Shown: positions 12,352-23,834 of the stretch, piece after piece
Numbering within the stretch: position 1 is the first letter of the stretch
Layout of the letters: each line of letters starts with the position of its first letter
Assembly (NCBI GenBank): GCA_051530055.1
Contig: CM121342.1
Location: forward strand, 9,672,001-9,736,000
DNA length: 64,000 bases
Direction: 5' to 3'
Origin: Neoechinorhynchus agilis
Taxonomy: Eukaryota; Acanthocephala
Notes under the pieces: model-generated
The model's database searches: none
Told to the model about the DNA's origin: nothing
Seen by the model: the letters and a program-made list of their open reading frames with translations, nothing else
Made by a program: the position numbers and the translations under genes

Positions 12352-14160
12352 TCAACATTCGGCGTAGTTTACATTTCCAGATCCACTTTTGTTTTTTTGC
12401 CGTGAAGTAATTAAACCAGCAATGCAAGTTCCAACACAAAAAAGACAACAACTGAGAGAAAGGAAACCATAGACAGTCGAAACGATTGTGAGCATTAAAT
12501 GGAACGGAAGTTTGTGACAATATCGGTCCGAAAGTGGATCATTGTGTAAAACGTTTCTGATTCGAGAATAAATCACAACCGTCCCTAAATACAAGATTGA
12601 TGAAATCGAATTGAGAATTTAGAGAAAAGTTTCAAAAGTAGATTTTTTCGAATTGAACACCGATGATTATTCAACATCGTCCGCTGGTGCATTAATTTGG
12701 CTCAATCTCTTCGGTTTTAAAATCGAGCGACAAAAGACGACCTCAAACACCCTCCGAGCATTAAAAAATCGTTCAATCGATGCTTCTCGCTTTTTTCCTT
12801 CAACTCATCTTTTCAATCACCCTTCTAGCCAATAAATGAAATACCCGAATAAACGAACCTTGAATAAAGATTAAGAATAGACTGAATATGAGTACAAATC
12901 CGAAGGCATGATGAAATGGCTTCGTCCTGAATTCGTGGGCATTTTGAGACCTCGTCCTCAATGCAAAAATTGATTATTTCACCTTTATCTTTGAAAAGAA
13001 AACGCAACTACCTCTCGTAACATCTAACGCTGACTCCGTGGATATTAAACAAAAGTACACCGGATCCAAATATAATCAGCCAACGTGGAATTGATCGACT
13101 TATTGGGCATTGGTTTAGAAACAAAGAACCTTTGAACAAAAATAGAAGACTTAATTTTTGTTGAGTCATAATAAATACCTGATACAATCATGAGAATCGG
13201 CAATCCTACCAGGATTATAAGGTACAATAAGATAAGAACTAAAATTCTAAATATTTATTCGAGTAGAATAATTTTACCAGATCTTACATAGCACAATAAC
13301 CATATGAAAAGGTCCATTTTGAACATTCGATGACTGCGTTTCACTTTCTTCATCTTTTATAAAAACAAAATCATCAGCAGGGACCTGAGGAACTATCGGT
13401 TTTCCTTCACTTGGAGGTGCATTGTGGAATAAAGTATAATCTCGTAATCCAGGCAACCATGAATACGCTGATGAACATTGAGCCTAAAATGTATTTTTAA
13501 ATTTATTTAGGAAAATGTTATAAAAAGACTTTGTTATTGCAATTTTATGATTTCATACCAATGACCTCCTGGCTTCTTTGATGAAATTCAAAGCTTGAAG
13601 TGGAGTTCGTGACTGTAAAAGTTCCATTTTTTGCAGCTTTTATAGAGTTTAGTTTCGAGAAATGAGCAAAAGATCTCAACTTCTCAAAAGGAGTCACGAA
13701 AAACGGAAAATGACAGGGTTTCATTTGCGTCGACCGTTTTACTAAAAACGCAGCTTTCAAGCATTCGATCTTTTAGCATTTCTTTAGTAAAAAGTTCAAT
13801 CCTTCTTTATACCTTATGTAATACTGAAAGCACTTTGCTCATTTTGCATCCAAGGTTTTGTTCGAAAATTCCACTAGAAATTCTTATCAAAGTTCCCAGT
13901 TTCTACATTTAAAGATGAATTTCTTCAGAGAATTATAAAATAACCAATGAATACTTTTTGGAAATTAACGATTTAAGACATAATCTTACCGACTGATTTT
14001 GTTGATGCTCGGCTACCGCGACATTGTTGTCATACAAAGAAATCGGATCCGACTTTTGAACCCTTGCAGAATCCTGTCTAAGATTTATCTTGGAATCGCA
14101 ATCTCTTTCGACCTTTATAAATTCTTCGAGTTGTTTTTCTTCATTTCCAGGCGATTTCAT
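12352..14160 (-). CDS. TMEM272-like four-pass membrane protein, six exons
   Basis: Modelled as 14160-13990, 13483-13288, 13238-13179, 13129-13012, 12956-12859 and 12584-12352. All introns are GT-AG with matching phase, and the sum is 876 nt (291 aa), a multiple of three. An acidic, polar cytoplasmic N-terminus of about 120 residues precedes four hydrophobic helices. The order LVGLPILMIVSG, then SLFLNQCPISRSIPRWLIIF, then a YC..L Cys-rich last helix (SLSCCLFCVGTCIAG) is the pattern of TMEM272-like proteins. That family has no established biochemical function. The ATG directly follows TTCACTTACAG. A fragment of its last exon was copied into both Cys-rich duplicated units (4.4 and 23.1 kb). The splicing is my inference but is internally consistent. 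Confidence 0.8.
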
Positions 14161-17100
14161 CTGTAAGTGAAAAACTGGTTGATTTCATGGGAGGACAAAA
14201 ATGAATTTGTACAGATTAAAAAATCCACCTTCGGCTATTTTATGCAAATTATTTATTCAACATTCGCTTCAATGACGATCGTGAAAGTGCAAAAATCTTA
14301 ATGGTTTTAAAGTCTTAATAGCGAAAAACAAAAATGTTCGGATAACAATGTATCAAGCTTTCTTTATTTTTATTATTTAAAATGCTTCTTTTGTACAAGT
14401 TTCAGAAAAAATTGAGATAGAAATTAAGGTAAATTCGTTTTCTTAGATGGGCCTCGTGTAATTTCAACAGCGACATGGGATATGCTCATTAGGACGATGT
14501 CTAGTGTGAAATTTGAAGCCCATTTACCTCTTGTTTTTCTAGCACATTGCTCGTGGAAGTCAAAAGGAGTAATGAACTTTGGTAAAATGTCGATTTTTTT
14601 GTTATGCTCTCATAACTACATGTCGAAGTGGCATTTTATACCAAAATAAGAATCTCTTATTTACTGCAGTATCCCGGTAAACATTCGGGTAATACTGGAT
14701 GCTGAGTATTCGAAAATAATTCTTAACCGTGACTTAAGATTTGCAAAAAATGAATATTGTTATGCTTTTAATTTGTTTATTTGACAGTAAAAAATCCACT
14801 TTAAGCAAATCTCTAATAACCTTCTATAAAAAATAACATTTGATTTTTCTAATTAGCAAGAAAGGAAATGACTAATATTTTCTTCGTAAAATTTCAATTA
14901 GACTTTAATTTATAAATCCTAAATGATCGCATCAATTTGTCTCGTGTTTGAAAAAACAACGCTTTAAGTATCTTAAGAAAATTTTTACCGTAATTTCTCT
15001 TTGTTGCGTATCTAACCAGCTACTTTTTTTATTACCTTTTTAACATTACCATACAATATATTTGATGAAGTAAAACTTTTATTCGAGAATTTACATGTTA
15101 AAACAACCCTGGAACACTACAACAACATTGAGAACACAAAAGGTTACATTTGAATGTACATAATATAATCTATCAGCGAAAACTTTAAGCCTGATTTTTA
15201 CGATGCAATCAATTTTATTTAGCTGTAGTTCCTATTTTATGCTATATATAGAAATTAGAATCCATATTTTTCACCCAGCCTTTTATTATTTTACTATAGA
15301 TTTTATACGGATTTTATTATTTTGTAATAATCAAACATTATTTTAAGCTTTGCTCTTCGGGTTCATCATCTGTTTGTTAGCACCCGACGAGGTTCCAAAC
15401 GTTTTAATAAAAAATTCTTTACCGGATGAAGGCTTTAAAATAACGCTTCTAACCATACAAAAAATAAGAGTAATATAAACAATTAAATTTAATCAAAAAT
15501 TTTATATTTAGCATGGATAAATAGCATACACTTCATATTTTTGTATCTAAAAACTTTAAGCGACAATAGATTAATTTTTAATTAAAATGTCTCATTCATT
15601 TTTAATAATTTTACCGCGGAATTACACATAGATCAATTTGCTACAATTATCGCGTTTAATATACAAATTGAGCTTTAAAATGTATGTAGATTTTTAAACA
15701 AAAGCACTTAATATTCAATTCATCGTTATGTACAATGAATGTCAAATCAGCCCTTAAAAACTGAATTCTGTTGACATCATTAACACTCATTCTAGTGTGG
15801 CTCTAAATATGTCGAGGACATAAACTTCTTAAAATATCAAACAAAACCTTAAAAGGTTAAATCGTTTCGCGGTAGGTTTTTTTTACTGATCAGAAAATAA
15901 TGATATCAATTAAAATATTCCGTAAATTAACTGCAAGATAGGTAAAAGCTATCTTTTTTATTTTCGTATAATGTGAAGGATTTGATTACAGTGGAATTTA
16001 GCTCATTAATGAGCGCCTAAAATTCGTCCATTATTAATGCATTCCAGAAAAATTCAATTTTTAGCGAATTTACACATTTTTTCCTTGTTTCTTAAATATT
16101 AGCACATAAATTAGGCACGGAGCGAAAATGCCGAGCGTATGGCATATTTTCAATAACAGCATTTAAAATTTTCTTTTGTTAAAATATATTTTCACACAAC
16201 AAAAATTAAAATATCGTTACTTAAGCTATTTCTAAGTCTCAGGTTGCTGTGTTATCTAAGCCGAGTTAAATTACAAAATTGTTTTCAAAATTATATTTAA
16301 CCAAAATAATTATATTTGAAAATCAAAATGAATTGTTGTTTAGTATTCAGTGTTAAATCTCGAATTCCAAGGTTTATCTCTGAAAATTTATGGAAATAAT
16401 ATTTTCGCGCGTCTCCGATACCATTGATTGTATTTCGAAAGCAACCAAAGAACATTTGAGCAAATGAATAGAAACTAATCATTAATTGAAGTGTAAGCCA
16501 AATAGCGTTCTTAAAAGATATGAATAGTTTAAAATGTTTGTCGCCTAATTTAAAAAATTATTCCTCTTTAATAAGATTCTTCGTACCCGTTCAATGGTAC
16601 TCAATGAACTATTCCTGGTTATTCGGAGTTAGGGTTATATAGTACTTTGTATTTTAGGTGTTTAATTGAGTCATTTTTCATATCTTAAATTTCAGTCATT
16701 GAATTTTAGCACTTCAATATTTAAGGACGATGAATGAATTGCCCGATTTAAAGAATCAAACATTTTTGAATACCTGTAAATATTGATGAAAAATTTGTTC
16801 ATACAATGACATCGGAAACATTTAATAAAAATCAAAAATTCAAGTTTATTGGATATATTAATTTTGCGATTTTCTTAAGCTCTTCCAAATGATATAAGCA
16901 TGGCAAAAATAAAATCGGTACTGTGATCTGACGCCAAGTAATAATATATTACAATCATATTGTAAGATACCAAAAGTCAAAGAGCTGAATCATAAAATTA
17001 GCGTTAAAACCTTGAGAAATGTAATTTTTGAAACGAAAATAGATATTTCAACTCACGCAGAAAAATCTAGTCGATGAGATCTTAAAAAGCAATATTTGAA

Positions 17101-17370
17101 ATACAATTAAAAAATATTGTTAGGGATGGAAATATATTTCTGAATGGTAAGGATATTCTGGCAAAAATTCGGCTTTAAACGCGCTTAATTATGAGGCAGC
17201 TGAATTTTACCGATCAAAAACAATATTAAAAGTTGAAAGAGCAAAAGCTCGTAAAACTCAGACATTTTAACCATCTTGAATAAAGAAAAGGGGTGCAAGT
17301 GAGCTTATTTTAAGGTTCAAATACACTTTAAATTCAGAATTATAAGTCACAGCGAGCACAATCTTTTCAG
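14161..17370. other. AT-rich DNA, no gene seen
   Basis: About 3.2 kb of very AT-rich sequence. Open frames are short and give no recognisable protein. A degraded piece of MITE family 3 (GGGTTCATCATCTGTTTGTTA) lies at about 15,355-15,440. Confidence 0.6.
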
Positions 17371-17760
17371 ACTATCCAAACAACCCTCAAAATGGCTTTG
17401 TAAGTATTTTGTAGAACTTTCCCGTCGTCTATGGCACATAATGAAGCGAATATGGAAATCAGCGTTATGCAACCATGCCATTTTGTTCGAGTCTACCAAC
17501 ATAATGCAATCACTGTTGATTCAAAGGTTCAATTTTTTCCTTTACATCAAGAGAAACGTCTGGGACACTCACGTTTTTGAAATAATTTTGTAGGCAAACA
17601 AGGCGGTAACTACGGTCCACAACAACTCTTGTTTTTATTTGTTTTTTACAATTCTCAAGATGTTTGGATTACAGAAAGTGCCGTTCATGTGTTCCAGAAG
17701 TTCATCCTGGAATATAACAAGGCTGGTAGACTAGTGCGTTCTATTAATCAGACTGTCTAA
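17371..17760 (+). other. Possible small spliced gene or gene remnant
   Basis: TCTTTTCAG ends at 17,370 and is followed by a short segment with ATGGCTTT against a consensus donor GTAAGT. Downstream, a 49-codon ORF starts at 17,432. A segment of about 55 codons follows TTTTGTAG at 17,592 (reading YGPQQLLFLFVFYN, then ESAVHVFQKFILEYNKAG) and ends in TAA at 17,759. The last 120 bp recurs at 4,726-4,880 and 23,418-23,575. I could not build one phase-consistent model, and two frames of the shared part remain plausible. Confidence 0.25.
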
Positions 17761-17935
17761 AATGTTCGTAGCGTTTTTCATTAATTAGTGGATGCCGCTG
17801 GCAAATCTTAAATTTTTTCATAAAAATTAATAATCTACCATTAGATTTTATTTTAATCGGTTTAATTTCCACCAACAAAAATTTTGATTTAAGCGCTGAG
17901 TTCACGGTGAGCGCTGAAATAAATTCCATTGTCAT

Positions 17936-18200
17936 TGAAAAAATTACTTTTCTTTTCCATTTATAAATTTTACAAATTCATGTCGTGGTTCGATCGAGTT
18001 CTTTGAGTATTTTCAGAGATATCCAAGTTCTCGTAAAATGTTCCCCGATTTTCTTCAATCTGGCGGTATTATAGACCCTTGAACGATTTAATTCCCATTG
18101 TCCTTGTCGTAAATATTTTAAAGGATGTTGTTTATATAAACACGTTTTATTAATTAAAAAGAACGATCCATACACTTGCCAGCATCTATCTTTGCTGAAG
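17936..18200. other. No feature seen
   Basis: AT-rich sequence between the possible gene remnant and the CR1-like LINE, with only short unconvincing open frames. Confidence 0.4.
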
Positions 18201-18209
18201 GTGTCTGGA

Positions 18210-20605
18210 TGTCGGATGTTGAGGCAGGGAGGTGGGACTTGACTTTGAAGGAGTTTTACAGGTGAATGACCGATTGGGAGTCTTTCCTTGTTCTCCGGTT
18301 GTTAAGGAAAGATTGGGCTTGGGGGACTAAAAGTGGCATAATAAATAATAGCACGTTCATTGGTAAAAAATACAGAATAGGACCCAAGTACCTTTGGTTC
18401 CTCATAAGCACTATAGCTCACAGTTGTTCCAAAAAATCGTATCCGTTAGGATGGGAATATCCAGTCGATGGATGTCCGTTCGGGAGGTAATATCTCTTCG
18501 GAGCGACGGTTCGTTCGGGTGAGGATGTATCCGTTCGATTGAGAATATCCGGTAGGGTTGGAAGGTCCGTTCTCGTTGGAATTGGCGGATATTGTTTGCA
18601 GGAGTGCTTTTAAGGTTGGTCTTTCCTCAGTTTCATTTCAAGTTATGATATCCGAGAAGATTGGGCAGTGTGGAAAAAGGAGCGTAGATATAGTGAGGTG
18701 CGAGGTCGAGGGAGGATGAAACGAATTAGGATTACAAGTGTTGTGTTCGTGTGAAAAGGGAGGCGATATGTGGAACAAATTTTGGTGGTAGAGTTAAGAG
18801 GCGTTTTGATTGTTTTATGAAAATAGTATCAAGGCATTCGGTGAGAGGGGGAAAATCAACTGTGCAATGAGTGATGAGGTGATGTCGTTGGCATTAAAGA
18901 AAAGTTTAGATTGAGATGAGAGAAGTTTGAGGTTAGGCTGATAGAGCAAGTGGAACGGCGTTGAATGTATTGTTTGCGATTCTTAAGATAAGATTCGGGG
19001 CAGCGGATCTGCCACAAGTTGAGACCAAAATCGGAGCAGACCCGGAGAAGGAGTAAATGATCCACTGAGTGGAAAGCTTTCGATAAATCAAGTTGAATGA
19101 GACGGGTGACATGGGAGAAATTATTGTCGAGGTTATGTAGGAGCGTGTCATAAATACAAAGTAGGGCATCGGTTGCAGAAAATCTGGGCCTAAAGCCAAA
19201 TTGTAGGGGCGATGACTTTTCGCGGAGAAGTGAAAGAAGGCGAGATTTAAAACAATTTTCGATTGATTCGGTGGAAATAGGATGTCCTTTTTTGGAGGAA
19301 GGTAGCGTTAGCAGTTTTCAGGCATAAGGAGTGGATGCCATATAAAAATCTGTGGTTTATAATGTGGGTTAGAGAGTCGATGAGTTCGGAGATGATGCAG
19401 CGAAGAGCTCAGTTTGGGATTTTCGATTGAGAGGATGGATTTTGAGGTAATTTCATGAGATACTGTAATACTTCATATAATGAAACTATGGGAAGTATCG
19501 GCGAGTTGACAAAAGTTTCAGATGTGGGCGTGAAAGATTGCATGGAGTCCGACACGGAGCAGCGACTGTAAATTGAGCCAGGACAGAGTTTCTGATTGAT
19601 AGTGTCTAGAACCTGTCTTAATTCATTTTAGAGGAAAGAACGTTTTTGCGAGCGATAAGTATTTTATTAGTTAGAGCAATTTGTAAACGGGGAAGTATGG
19701 AGGGGTTATCCATGGTGGGTCGCGGTTCGAGATTCTAATGAATTTCTTAGGAATTGTCGAAGTTATGGAATTTTTACGATTGAGGTTGGGAAGGACATTG
19801 CCAAAGAATGGTCATTTATGTTGTCAGAGTGGGATGTGCGGACGTTAAAGCTGAACAATTTTATAAAATTTTGGATGTGATGATCACGTTTATGCCAGAC
19901 GGGTAAACGGGAAGATTTCATACGCTGAGGTGGGGTGGCGGGAGTGATAAAGGCAGAAGAATGGTCAGAGTTCGCGGGGGGGAGGAAGTTTAGAGGCAGA
20001 TGATTAGGCGTAGATATTTGTGAACACTTTGTCGAGGTGAGCGTCAAGACGAGTTGGGAAGTCAATAAGTTGACGCAATTCGGAGAAGGGTCGAGGAGGA
20101 AATATATTATTGAAGTCTTCTGCAATTAAGAAATGGTGTGAATTTGTGGAGTTTATGAGCTCCATCATAAAATCAATTCGGAGCAAGATGGACTCAGGAC
20201 GGGAGGCCGGAGAGTGATAGACGCCAGCAATGGTGAATTCTCTAAGGCCGTTTCTCAAAGGAGCTATGAAATGTACTGCGATGAATTCTAAATCGGCGTT
20301 TTGTAGGCCGTACGTAAATTGAGACCCACCTGGACGCTCCTCGCGGAATGTAAGGAAGGAAGAGTACCCGGGAAGGATGGCTGAATCGCTGTTGAAGGGG
20401 TAAGGCACGTTTCTGTTAAGATGACTACGTCGGCTTTTGAGGTTGATGAAATTAATGATATTTCATCTAGTTTAGGAAGGAGGCTACGAGTACTGGAGTA
20501 ATAATGTTTAAACTTACTTAACACACACAAATGGATGATGTTAAAAATCCAGAAATGATTCGGACAAAAAAATATATTTAATTGTAAATGAATAGTGAAT
20601 GTCAT
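18210..20605 (-). mobile_element. CR1-like LINE, endonuclease plus reverse transcriptase, degraded
   Basis: Minus strand. The endonuclease at 20605-20004 has ADVVILTETCLTPS, FTIAGVYHSPAS and LRQLIDFPTRLDAHLDKVFTN. The RT near 19,220-19,060 shows FGFRPRFSATDALLCI and LIQLDLSKAFHSVDH when frames are followed. These boxes are those of CR1/L2-type LINEs. It is frameshifted many times. The 3' part at 18.5-18.8 kb recurs at 56.95-57.19 kb. Confidence 0.75.
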
Positions 20606-20773
20606 TGAGTCTCGATTCGTATATCCTGATGTGCAAATTTCTAATTACAAGTTTCCCCAATTTCAACACTACTTTCATTGTAATTTAATATGATCACAAC
20701 TACGTCTTTGTAAATCAACTGTCTTTTTATATCGATATTTGTTCAATCTATAAAAAAAGATAAAATCTTTTCC

Positions 20774-21003
20774 TTGTTAGAATTGAGACCTAGAAAGAGT
20801 ATTTATGATTCAGATCAACTCCACGGTGATAAAAGTGTAAAAGCATTATTTTCAATAATGAAAAAACGCCATAAAGTTCGAAAACTAAAAGGATTAAGAA
20901 TGGAAAACCATAGATCAGCCGGATTAGACTCTAGGGCTGTGTTAATTCTAAAGATTTGCATCACATTTGAATTTGCAAATGATTATCTTAATATAAATCA
21001 ATA
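20774..21003 (+). CDS. Possible exon of an unknown basic protein
   Basis: An open frame with no ATG at its start follows an acceptor-like CCTTGTTAG. It encodes a basic stretch (KKRHKVRKLKGLR, then RSAGLDSRAVLILK). Nothing identifies it, no partner exon is recognised, and it may be chance. Confidence 0.2.
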
Positions 21004-21750
21004 AGGTTATACTTAGCGCTTTGTTGATGAAGTCAACAATATCAATGAACAATACATGATTTTGTAAATTATGTTTACTGTAAACTTATTGTAAGATTAA
21101 ATGTGGTAAACCTTATCTAAAGATAAAAAGCTGTTATATAGGCGCATTGTTGAAATGAATTAAAATTTAGTCAGCTACAAACGAACATTTCTTACATTAA
21201 AATGGTGTATAATTCTTGGATCATTAAGAAATAAAAATTGGATAATTAATCCATAAGGCTTATGAATGAAATATTTATTGATTTATTACACATGTTAATG
21301 TTTGTTAAAATATCAACGACCTTACCTCAAAACGAGCGAAGAATTATTATAAATTCATAAATTAGCAGTTTTACGGACGAAATTTAAATCAATAATAAAA
21401 AAATCCGCCAGCCATTGCTGAACCACTGTAATAAGTTGCAAGAGTACGCGCGTTATACCTACTTTTGATAGGTTATAAAAGTTTAGGCGCGGGAGGTTGA
21501 GAAATTTCGTGAAACATTAAGACAATCACATAAATTGAAATTTTTGAAGCAGATTCTATCTTGTATTTATATCAAAACGCCCTGCGAATGCAAACTTTAT
21601 ATTTATAACGAAATGTTAAATACAAGCAATATTTTTATTGCACCACATTATGTCGTCTTAATTACAATCTTCGCTAATTCCGTAAAGAATACGATTTATA
21701 AAAAATTATCAGTCGCGTTTAACGATTGACTTTTTTTATAATAGAAAGTT
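21004..21750. other. AT-rich DNA, no gene seen
   Basis: Only short open frames; no domain or repeat recognised. Confidence 0.4.
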
Positions 21751-21764
21751 TATTTGTTACTTCT

Positions 21765-22095
21765 GATACAATCACCACAGTCCGCAAAATTGGAGCTTCG
21801 CTCCTACCTCAACTTTCGCTATCACGCTAGCAGCATTGCCTCGTTGTACTGCAAGCGAGATATTTTCTCGCAGGAATACACCTGCTCGTGCGTCGCCGGT
21901 CGTTTCTCTCAATTTCTTCGAGAGATCCTGGAGCAGAGTGAGTGCCGAGCTGCCAAGCGCTCCATAGGTCTCTACTCCAAATGGGGACAAAATAGTGAGT
22001 CCTTGCTAAATCCCTATATTTTCGTACCTTCCTCCCTTCCGCTGATATGGCTGCACCTCCAGCGATTTCGAGAGAGTTAGATTAAAACGATAGAA
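21765..22095 (-). mobile_element. R2-superfamily LINE, 3' fragment
   Basis: The minus strand encodes GVETYGALGSSALTLLQDLS and ENISLAVQRGNAASVIA, almost identical to the plus-strand copy at 11.7-11.9 kb. It is 5'-truncated and carries only the C-terminal segment. Confidence 0.65.
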
Positions 22096-22182
22096 TAACT
22101 AAGCAAGCCAAATCGACAACAAATATAGACGTTATAAATTCAGAACAAATTTAATTGCGCTCAGACGACAGGATTATAAAAT

Positions 22183-22314
22183 TCACTGAATTGAACATCC
22201 GCTGCTTTTTGGAGGAGTCTGTGGACAACAATAGGGTGCGGGATACGAGTAAGCAGTTGGGTAACCATTGTAGATTGGTCGAGGGTAGTAGGATCCGTAA
22301 TAACCGCCGTACAT
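22183..22314 (-). CDS. Tiny Tyr/Pro/Cys-rich protein (YP family), copy 1
   Basis: A 43-residue ORF beginning MYGGYYGSYYPRPIYNGYP and ending PPKSSGCSIQ, with YCCPQ near residue 28. It is one of four homologues (31041-31172, 31980-32114, 32707-32844). The divergent fourth copy preserves this frame, which is why I choose it over the longer overlapping frame. It has no signal peptide. Tyr/Pro/Cys-rich short proteins are often structural, as in cuticle, eggshell or sperm, but the function is unknown here. Confidence 0.6.
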   Translation of the reverse strand: MYGGYYGSYYPRPIYNGYPTAYSYPAPYCCPQTPPKSSGCSIQ

Positions 22315-22585
22315 TTGTTTGAAAGAACTTTGAAACTAAACCAAGTAGTAGATGTTTTCAAAAATGATTTTACATCCTTTTGTACCGAAAAGTGAGTAAT
22401 TTTGAGATAATGGGTGGGTGGGTACATGGGTTTTTTTTCGCGTGCGCTAGAGACTCACCGACGAAAAACGTTGCACCTCAGTCATACACATAAAAGACTT
22501 ACGTGAATTATTAAAACTCGAATTTTAAGCATTTGAGTAACAATGAACAAAAACAATCAATGGAAACTGATCATCACTCAGTCTT

Positions 22586-23834
22586 CTCAATACGACCATC
22601 ATCGGTCTTAGCCTAAAATCATTGCTCGGTATCAAAATGGGCCACTAACTTTCAATCGGCCGAAGAAGACGACATGGAACAATGAGATATGGATTAATGA
22701 ACCAAGATTTGTTCCAGTATAATCCATACATGAACTCTAATCCTTTGTGTTGTCCGCAGCATCAACCACAGATTTGTCGATGCAGCACTTTAACGTCCTT
22801 TGGTCAGAATCAATTTCTACCACAACCAATCGGAAGTTTTACCAATCTGGGACAAATGTCGTCTTGTAAAAGAATGATGCACAGCCTTCCCTTGATAAGT
22901 CCATCGCCGAATTGCAATTTTCCAATCATTGGCACTGCTCGAAGCTGTTGTTGCAGTAGAAGTTATTAGAGACGAAAGTTTTTAGAGAAATAAAGATTTA
23001 AATACTTGGTTTTCATAGCAGAATAGAACTTTATTCGAAGTAACCCTTTTTTCGAGCAGTGATTAATCTTTTCTAAGCGGAACGAAAAATAATTATATAA
23101 TTATAAAAACTATTTTTTATATCAATCAAAATTACGTTGAACAAATCATTTTTTCGTTAATTGCGTAAATTCGATTAATATTCGGCGTAGTTTATATTTC
23201 CTGATCCACTTTTGTTTTTTTTTGTTATGAAGTAATTTGACCAGCAATACAAGGTCCGGCACATAAAAGACAACAACTGAGAGTACTGAATTTTAGAAAT
23301 ATTAACCACCTAGAGCAGTGGGTAACGAATGGGTAACCCCGGTCAACAAAAAATAAATACTTTTAATTGCTCCCTCATCTTTGAGGAGAGAACAACGTTC
23401 TTAAATGACAAAAGTAAACACAACAACTCTTGTTTTTGAAAGTCAATTTCTTTTTCAAATTCTCAAGATGTTTGGATTACAGAAAGTGCCGTTCATGTGT
23501 TCCAGAAGTTCATCCTTGAATATAACAAGGCTGGTAAACTAGTGCGTTTTATTAATAAGACTGTCTAAAATGTTTGCCGCATTTAATAATATTTGATGAG
23601 ATTGAAACGTAATTTTATTAAAATTTTAATGAGCAAACCGTTCAATTTAATTGAAATAATCAGTCGTCTGAAAAAGTGCTACATTTTGAGCCTCACTTCC
23701 CACCTAATTCTCACAAAAACTCTCCACCTAACTCTCTCAAAACTGCCCACCAAATTATCTTAAAACTCCCCACCTTCATTGATTATCTACGCAAAAAACA
23801 TTGTCCCACAAGAGCTTCTGTTCGAAAACATCCA
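22586..23834 (+). repeat. 1.25-kb duplicated unit, copy B
   Basis: Nearly identical to 3893-5136. Its right end (GAAAACATC) lies directly against the left end of the LRR duplication at 23,835. Confidence 0.85.
22682..22969 (+). CDS. Small Cys/Pro-rich orphan protein, copy B
   Basis: A 95-residue ORF, almost identical to 3988-4275, with the same three-codon upstream ORF and the same AATAAA just after the stop. Both copies are intact, which suggests recent duplication or selection. It is Cys-rich, without signal peptide or TM, and I do not recognise the family. A third copy at 31.5-31.7 kb is cut off after about 55 codons. Confidence 0.55.
   Translation: MRYGLMNQDLFQYNPYMNSNPLCCPQHQPQICRCSTLTSFGQNQFLPQPIGSFTNLGQMSSCKRMMHSLPLISPSPNCNFPIIGTARSCCCSRSY

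Noticed and set aside
22161-22427. 88-codon frame overlapping YP copy 1, and similar longer frames over copies 2 and 3
   Set aside because: The frame is not kept between copies, whereas the 43-45-residue YP frame is kept even in the divergent fourth copy.
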